In this document: positions 5,022-8,177 of the stretch, piece by piece
Position numbering within the stretch: position 1 is the first letter of the stretch
Layout: every line of letters starts with the position of its first letter
Source of the DNA: Candidatus Omnitrophota bacterium
GTDB taxonomy: Bacteria > Omnitrophota > Gorgyraeia > JACOVV01
Length of the DNA stretch: 8,177 nt
Direction: 5' to 3'
NCBI GenBank assembly: GCA_023248175.1
Contig: JAHFFC010000035.1
Span: forward strand, 1 to 8,177
Position numbers and translations under genes: made by a program
Notes under the pieces: generated by a model
The model's input: only the letters and a program-made list of their open reading frames with translations
The model's database searches: none
Told to the model about the DNA's origin: nothing

Positions 5022-6661
5022 GCCGATACTACGTTACCACCCCTCTTTACTACGTCAACGACAAACCCCATATCGGACATGCCTATACCGAGATTGCCGC
5101 TGATACAGTGGCTCGTTACCGGCGGTTCAAAGGGGATGAAGTCTTCTTTCTGACCGGAACCGATGAACATGGGCAAAAAATCGAACAGGCGGCTAAAAAA
5201 GTGGGGATGTCCGCGAAGGATTTTGCCGATCAAGTCGTCCCTCAATTCCTCGAAGTCTGGAAACGGTTGGATATCAGTTATGATTATTTCTTAAGAACGA
5301 CCGAGGAGAGACACATTCGGACAGTACAGAAGGTATTGTCCATCTTGTTTGAAAAACAGGATATCTATTTATCCGAATACTCCGGATGGTACTGCATACC
5401 TTGCGAGACATTCTGGACGGAAACGCAGTTAGAACAACAGAAGCAAGAAGCAAGAAGCAAGAAGCAAGAAAATACAGAAGGGATAATTGTTTGCTTGGAT
5501 TGCAAGAGGCCGATAGAGGAAATTACAGAGAAGAATTATTTTTTTCGGCTTTCCAAATATCAACAATGGCTGATTGATTACATTCAATCGCATCCCAAAT
5601 TTATCCAGCCTTCCACGCGGCGGGAAGAAACCTTGAGTTTCCTAAAACAGCCGCTGAACGATCTGTGTATTTCACGCCCGAAGGAACGGCTGGAATGGGG
5701 AATCCCGATTCCATTCAGCGACAATCATGTGACTTATGTTTGGTTTGACGCTTTGGTAAATTATATTTCCGGTGTAGATTATCTCGACTATTTAAACTCA
5801 CGACTCACGACTTACGACTCACGACTGTTTTTAAAATTCTGGCCGGCCGATTTGCATCTGATTGGCAAAGATATCCTTCGTCCTCATGCTGTCTATTGGC
5901 CCATCATGCTGCATGCTCTCGGGATGGAACCCCCTAAACAGGTTTTCGTTCATGGCTGGTGGACGATCCAGGAGGAAAAGATATCAAAGTCCAAAGGGAA
6001 TAGGGTTGACCCAATTGACGTCTGCGGTCGTTATGGCGTGGATGTTTTCCGCTATTTCCTTTTAAGAGAGGTAACCTTTGGGTTGGATGGGGCTTACTCT
6101 GAAACAGCGTTGACCCTAAGATTTAACAGTGATTTAGCCAACGATCTTGGCAATCTATTCCATAGAAGCCTGACGATGGTGGAGAAATATTTCGACGGGA
6201 AAGTACCCCAAATAAGACAGAGAGACGACGGACGAGGGACGAAGGACGAAAAAGAATATATTCCAGAGGATTTGGTAAAACTTCTTCAAACTCTTCCGGA
6301 GCGATTGGATCAGGCCATGGAGGGACTGGATTTTGCCCGTGCCCTTTCCGCTATTTGGGAATGCATCAATCGTGCCAATAAATTGATTGAAGAAACTAAA
6401 CCGTGGGTTTTAGACAAAGAAAAAGACCGGAAAGGGTTAAGCCAAATTATCTATTTTCTTGTGGATCTATTGAGGGTTATTACATTGGCTGTGGCTCCCT
6501 TCATGCCGCAGGCGGCGGCAAAAATGTGGAAGCAGTTGAACCTTTCCTCAAGGCTAGAGGCGATGAGTTTCCAAGATTTGGCTCTTGGAAAAACCATCGG
6601 CGGTTTTCTGGTAAACAAAGGAGAACCGCTTTTCCCCCGCCTGGAAGTAAAAAAAGGATGA
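5018..6661 (+). CDS. metG: Methionyl-tRNA synthetase, short form with three repeat insertions
   Basis: This class I synthetase charges tRNA-Met and initiator tRNA with methionine. The catalytic Rossmann domain opens YYVTTPLYYVNDKPHIGHAY with the HIGH motif at 18-21 and closes with KISKS (321-325), the KMSKS loop. The connective domain carries a zinc knuckle, Cys126-x2-Cys129 and Cys159-x2-Cys162. The conserved WGIPIPFSDNHVTYVWFDA stretch follows. The helical anticodon-binding domain contains NKLIEETKPW. At 547 residues it lacks the C-terminal EMAP/Trbp111-like tRNA-binding domain of longer forms. Three low-complexity inserts derive from 7-base arrays: residues 142-151 (in the zinc knuckle), 260-270 (before LKFWPADLHLIGKD) and 403-412 (linker after the catalytic domain). 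The start overlaps the holB stop and the stop overlaps the next gene, both as ATGA. Confidence 0.98.
   Translation: MSRYYVTTPLYYVNDKPHIGHAYTEIAADTVARYRRFKGDEVFFLTGTDEHGQKIEQAAKKVGMSAKDFADQVVPQFLEVWKRLDISYDYFLRTTEERHIRTVQKVLSILFEKQDIYLSEYSGWYCIPCETFWTETQLEQQKQEARSKKQENTEGIIVCLDCKRPIEEITEKNYFFRLSKYQQWLIDYIQSHPKFIQPSTRREETLSFLKQPLNDLCISRPKERLEWGIPIPFSDNHVTYVWFDALVNYISGVDYLDYLNSRLTTYDSRLFLKFWPADLHLIGKDILRPHAVYWPIMLHALGMEPPKQVFVHGWWTIQEEKISKSKGNRVDPIDVCGRYGVDVFRYFLLREVTFGLDGAYSETALTLRFNSDLANDLGNLFHRSLTMVEKYFDGKVPQIRQRDDGRGTKDEKEYIPEDLVKLLQTLPERLDQAMEGLDFARALSAIWECINRANKLIEETKPWVLDKEKDRKGLSQIIYFLVDLLRVITLAVAPFMPQAAAKMWKQLNLSSRLEAMSFQDLALGKTIGGFLVNKGEPLFPRLEVKKG
5440..5474 (+). repeat. Heptamer tandem array inside metG, first of three (unit GAAGCAA)
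   Basis: Four identical GAAGCAA units at 5440, 5447, 5454 and 5461 are followed by a decayed copy, GAAAATA, at 5468. A possible eroded copy, GAACAAC, precedes them at 5432. The array encodes KQEARSKKQE (residues 142-151), a charged stretch between the two cysteine pairs of the connective-domain zinc knuckle. The core copies are identical, so this is the least decayed array in the window and perhaps the youngest. The unit has no stop codon in any of the six frames. Confidence 0.92.
5796..5826 (+). repeat. Heptamer tandem array inside metG, second of three (unit ACTCACG)
   Basis: Units ACTCACG (5796), ACTCACG (5803), ACTTACG (5810) and ACTCACG (5817) are followed by a partial ACT. They encode NSRLTTYDSRL (residues 260-270). 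The insertion lies between SGVDYLDYL and FLKFWPADLHLIGKD, where the homologues I recall have only a short loop. The coding strand is stop-free in all phases, whereas the complementary strand unit contains TGA. Confidence 0.9.
6224..6251 (+). repeat. Heptamer tandem array inside metG, third of three (unit GACGANG)
   Basis: Units GACGACG (6224), GACGAGG (6231), GACGAAG (6238) and GACGAAA (6245) are in exact 7-base register. A probable eroded unit, GACAGAG, lies upstream at 6216. They encode DDGRGTKDEK (residues 403-412) in the linker after FDGKVPQ, between the catalytic part and the anticodon-binding helices, a region of variable length in this family. Confidence 0.88.
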
Positions 6662-7692
6662 TCCCACCACTGAAAAAACTTGATGCCTCAATGCTATTTC
6701 AATGGATGTGGAGTCAAAAGATTTACTGGATTCTGCTCCTACTTATTTTTTTAATGCGGGCCCCATTTGTGCCAGCAAAAGGAGGAGAGGACCAAACTCA
6801 AGAATTCTCAAAAATGTATCAGCGGCTTAATGAGTCGGTCAAGGAAGAATTGAAAAATCCACAAAAGATGGCTTTGCTGAGCGGACTGACCCTGTTAGGA
6901 TTGGGAGTTTTAGGAGTGGGAAGCATTCTCTTCTTTACCTGGGGCTTAGAATTTATGAAACACACAAGAGGAGATCATCCTTCTGCTCCATGGAAATTCT
7001 GGGATTTATTTCGAGTGGTCATCCTTTCTTTCTTTTGGGGACAGCTCAGTTTGATGATTGTTTTAGTAGGATGTCGGTGGCTCGGCGTGAAGGATCTAAA
7101 CGATCATTTATTGATGCTGGTTGGAACGTTGTGGGTTGATCTTTTGATCTTTTTCTTCATTTTATATATTGTAATTGGTAAGGCAAAGGGGACACTCGCC
7201 CACCTAGGACTGACCACCCAACGTTTTTTCAGAAACGTAGCGACGGGGATTTTAGGGTACTTTTCGGCACTTCCCATTTTGTTGATGACTCTTTTGACGG
7301 TGCTGGCAGTAACTCAAATTTTGAAATACGAACCTCCGCCTCAACCTATTCAAGAGATCTTTTTTATGGAAAAAGGGGGCACTCTGCTCATTGCTTCGAT
7401 TTTAGTGGCACTGCTCGGCCCCTTCTTTGAGGAACTCTTTTTCCGCGGTTTTCTGTATAATACTCTCAAAAAGCGAGTTAGCCCAATGACAGCGCTGTGG
7501 GTGACCAGTGTTTTTTTTGCGGGAGTGCACGCGAACATTTTTGGTTTTTTCCCGATTATGGCGCTCAGTGCCCTTTTAACTCTTTTATATGAAAAAACAG
7601 GTTCGCTGGTTTCATCCATTACGGTGCATATTTTGCATAATTCTTTAATGATTGGATTTCTTTTCCTGGCGAAGGAATTGGGGGGCCTATGA
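6658..7692 (+). CDS. CPBP-family intramembrane glutamic protease
   Basis: A 344-residue polytopic membrane protein of the CPBP (CAAX protease and bacteriocin-processing, formerly Abi) family. Its catalytic motifs are intact: EELFFR (Glu258, Glu259, Arg263), then FFAGVHAN with His291, and HILHN with His324 and Asn328. By family knowledge these polar residues meet inside the membrane to cleave within or near transmembrane segments. Hydrophobic stretches suggest about seven or eight membrane helices. The first (about residues 17-34) is followed by a soluble segment of about 40 residues (GGEDQTQEFSK onward) that is probably extracytoplasmic if helix 1 acts as a signal anchor. The frame stays open 85 codons further upstream, but that part overlaps metG. 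The ATG at 6658, overlapping the metG stop as ATGA, is the natural start, with a purine-rich A-run just before it. The substrate is unknown. Confidence 0.9.
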   Translation: MIPPLKKLDASMLFQWMWSQKIYWILLLLIFLMRAPFVPAKGGEDQTQEFSKMYQRLNESVKEELKNPQKMALLSGLTLLGLGVLGVGSILFFTWGLEFMKHTRGDHPSAPWKFWDLFRVVILSFFWGQLSLMIVLVGCRWLGVKDLNDHLLMLVGTLWVDLLIFFFILYIVIGKAKGTLAHLGLTTQRFFRNVATGILGYFSALPILLMTLLTVLAVTQILKYEPPPQPIQEIFFMEKGGTLLIASILVALLGPFFEELFFRGFLYNTLKKRVSPMTALWVTSVFFAGVHANIFGFFPIMALSALLTLLYEKTGSLVSSITVHILHNSLMIGFLFLAKELGGL

Positions 7693-8177
7693 CGACGCAG
7701 GCAGCGCATTATCAAACTGTCAGTTGGCAAAACGGGAAGATTCGTTTGATTGACCAAACGCTTTTGCCGGCGCAATTAGTCTATATCGAGTGTGACACGG
7801 TTGAATCGCTCTGGGAAGCCATTCGTTCGCTAAGGGTTCGCGGGGCGCCTGCTATCGGAGTCGCGTCCGCTTTTGGCGTGGCGATCGCGGCGCTTCGGTC
7901 GGTTTCTCTGGATGCCCAAAAATTCAAGGAAGAAATTCTAAAAACGGTTGAATATCTTCGGAGCGCCCGCCCAACGGCGGTGAATCTTTTTTGGGCGACG
8001 GAAAGGATGAAGAAAACATTGCAGGCGCACGAGCGCGAGGAACCCAAACAACTGGCCCAAGCCCTGCTGGAGGAATCCAAGAGGATTCTAGAAGAAGATA
8101 AGGCGACCTGCTACAAAATGGCGGAGTTCGGAGCCGCCCTCATTGCTCCTGGAAGCCGGGTGATGACTCATTGCAAC
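7689..8177 (+). CDS. mtnA: S-methyl-5-thioribose-1-phosphate isomerase, N-terminal part
   Basis: This enzyme converts methylthioribose-1-phosphate to methylthioribulose-1-phosphate in methionine salvage from methylthioadenosine. The window contains the first 163 codons, with the frame still open at its end. Recognisable segments are WQNGKIRLIDQTLLP (13-27), the phosphate-binding loop VRGAPAIG (50-57), the conserved SARPTAVNLFWA (92-103) and MTHCN at the edge (159-163). Cys162 corresponds to the catalytic cysteine of the THCNAG motif. The related eIF2B-like and ribose-1,5-bisphosphate isomerase families share the fold, but this combination of motifs is that of MtnA. The ATG overlaps the protease stop (ATGA); AAGGA lies twelve bases upstream, and a G-run lies closer. 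No repeat insertion is seen in the visible part. Confidence 0.93.
   Translation, partial: MTTQAAHYQTVSWQNGKIRLIDQTLLPAQLVYIECDTVESLWEAIRSLRVRGAPAIGVASAFGVAIAALRSVSLDAQKFKEEILKTVEYLRSARPTAVNLFWATERMKKTLQAHEREEPKQLAQALLEESKRILEEDKATCYKMAEFGAALIAPGSRVMTHCN

Noticed and set aside
5440..5474. Heptamer arrays as a CRISPR-like or restriction-modification phase-variation tract
   Set aside because: There are no spacers and no cas genes, and the host genes are constitutive essential enzymes, for which on/off switching by single-unit changes would be lethal.
5386..5577. 63-codon + strand ORF overlapping the metG GAAGCAA array
   Set aside because: It is open only because the GAAGCAA unit has no stop in any frame; it contains no motif and metG is clearly the real gene.
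6403..6657. Upstream 85-codon extension of the protease reading frame
   Set aside because: It lies wholly within metG in another frame, has low-complexity non-membrane sequence, and the ATGA-coupled ATG at 6658 leads directly into the first membrane helix.
7350..7775. 141-codon minus-strand ORF over the protease end and mtnA start
   Set aside because: It is a shadow of two well-supported + strand genes, with basic, patternless composition and no recognisable motif.
7781..8080. 99-codon minus-strand ORF inside mtnA
   Set aside because: It lies antisense to clear MtnA motifs and is Ser/Arg-rich as expected from the reverse of a GC-richer coding frame.

Overview
This 8.2 kb window holds bacterial chromosomal housekeeping genes, all on the + strand. 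In order they are: the end of an antitoxin and a complete MazF/PemK-type toxin; secA (protein export ATPase); tmk (dTMP kinase); holB (clamp-loader delta-prime subunit); metG (methionyl-tRNA synthetase); a CPBP-family intramembrane protease; and the start of mtnA (methylthioribose-1-phosphate isomerase), which runs off the right edge. No rRNA, tRNA, CRISPR array, transposase or phage gene was seen.

Layout. The toxin start overlaps the antitoxin stop by 14 bases. A 176-base gap, which carries what looks like a copy of a dispersed palindromic repeat, separates this module from secA. Thirty bases separate secA from tmk, and they form a hairpin that pairs with the tmk ribosome binding site. The 71 bases between tmk and holB are mostly a T-rich tandem array of 7-base units. 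From holB onward each gene starts inside the stop codon of the previous one (ATGA overlaps at holB/metG, metG/CPBP and CPBP/mtnA), so this stretch is almost certainly one translationally coupled operon. tmk and holB supply DNA replication, metG charges tRNA with methionine, and mtnA belongs to methionine salvage. The protease has no obvious link to the others.

The most striking signal is a set of five short tandem arrays, each with exactly 7-base periodicity and each with a different unit: TTTGACT between tmk and holB, RACTCRR inside holB, and GAAGCAA, ACTCACG and GACGANG at three places inside metG. The four genic arrays sit in frame at positions where the proteins should have variable surface loops or linkers. 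Two of them lie between the cysteine pairs of zinc knuckles. All four units are free of stop codons in every reading phase of the coding strand, whereas the intergenic unit contains TGA. This suggests a mobile or self-expanding heptamer repeat that has inserted into essential genes and been filtered by selection.

Organism. The genes are bacterial, with moderate GC by eye. SecA lacks the long helicase-domain insert of the E. coli protein but has a ~35-residue insertion near its N-terminus. From memory, heptamer-derived inserts of this kind and this mix of genes fit uncultured candidate-phylum bacteria (Omnitrophota-like) better than well-studied groups. That placement is a guess and would need phylogenetics of SecA or MetG.
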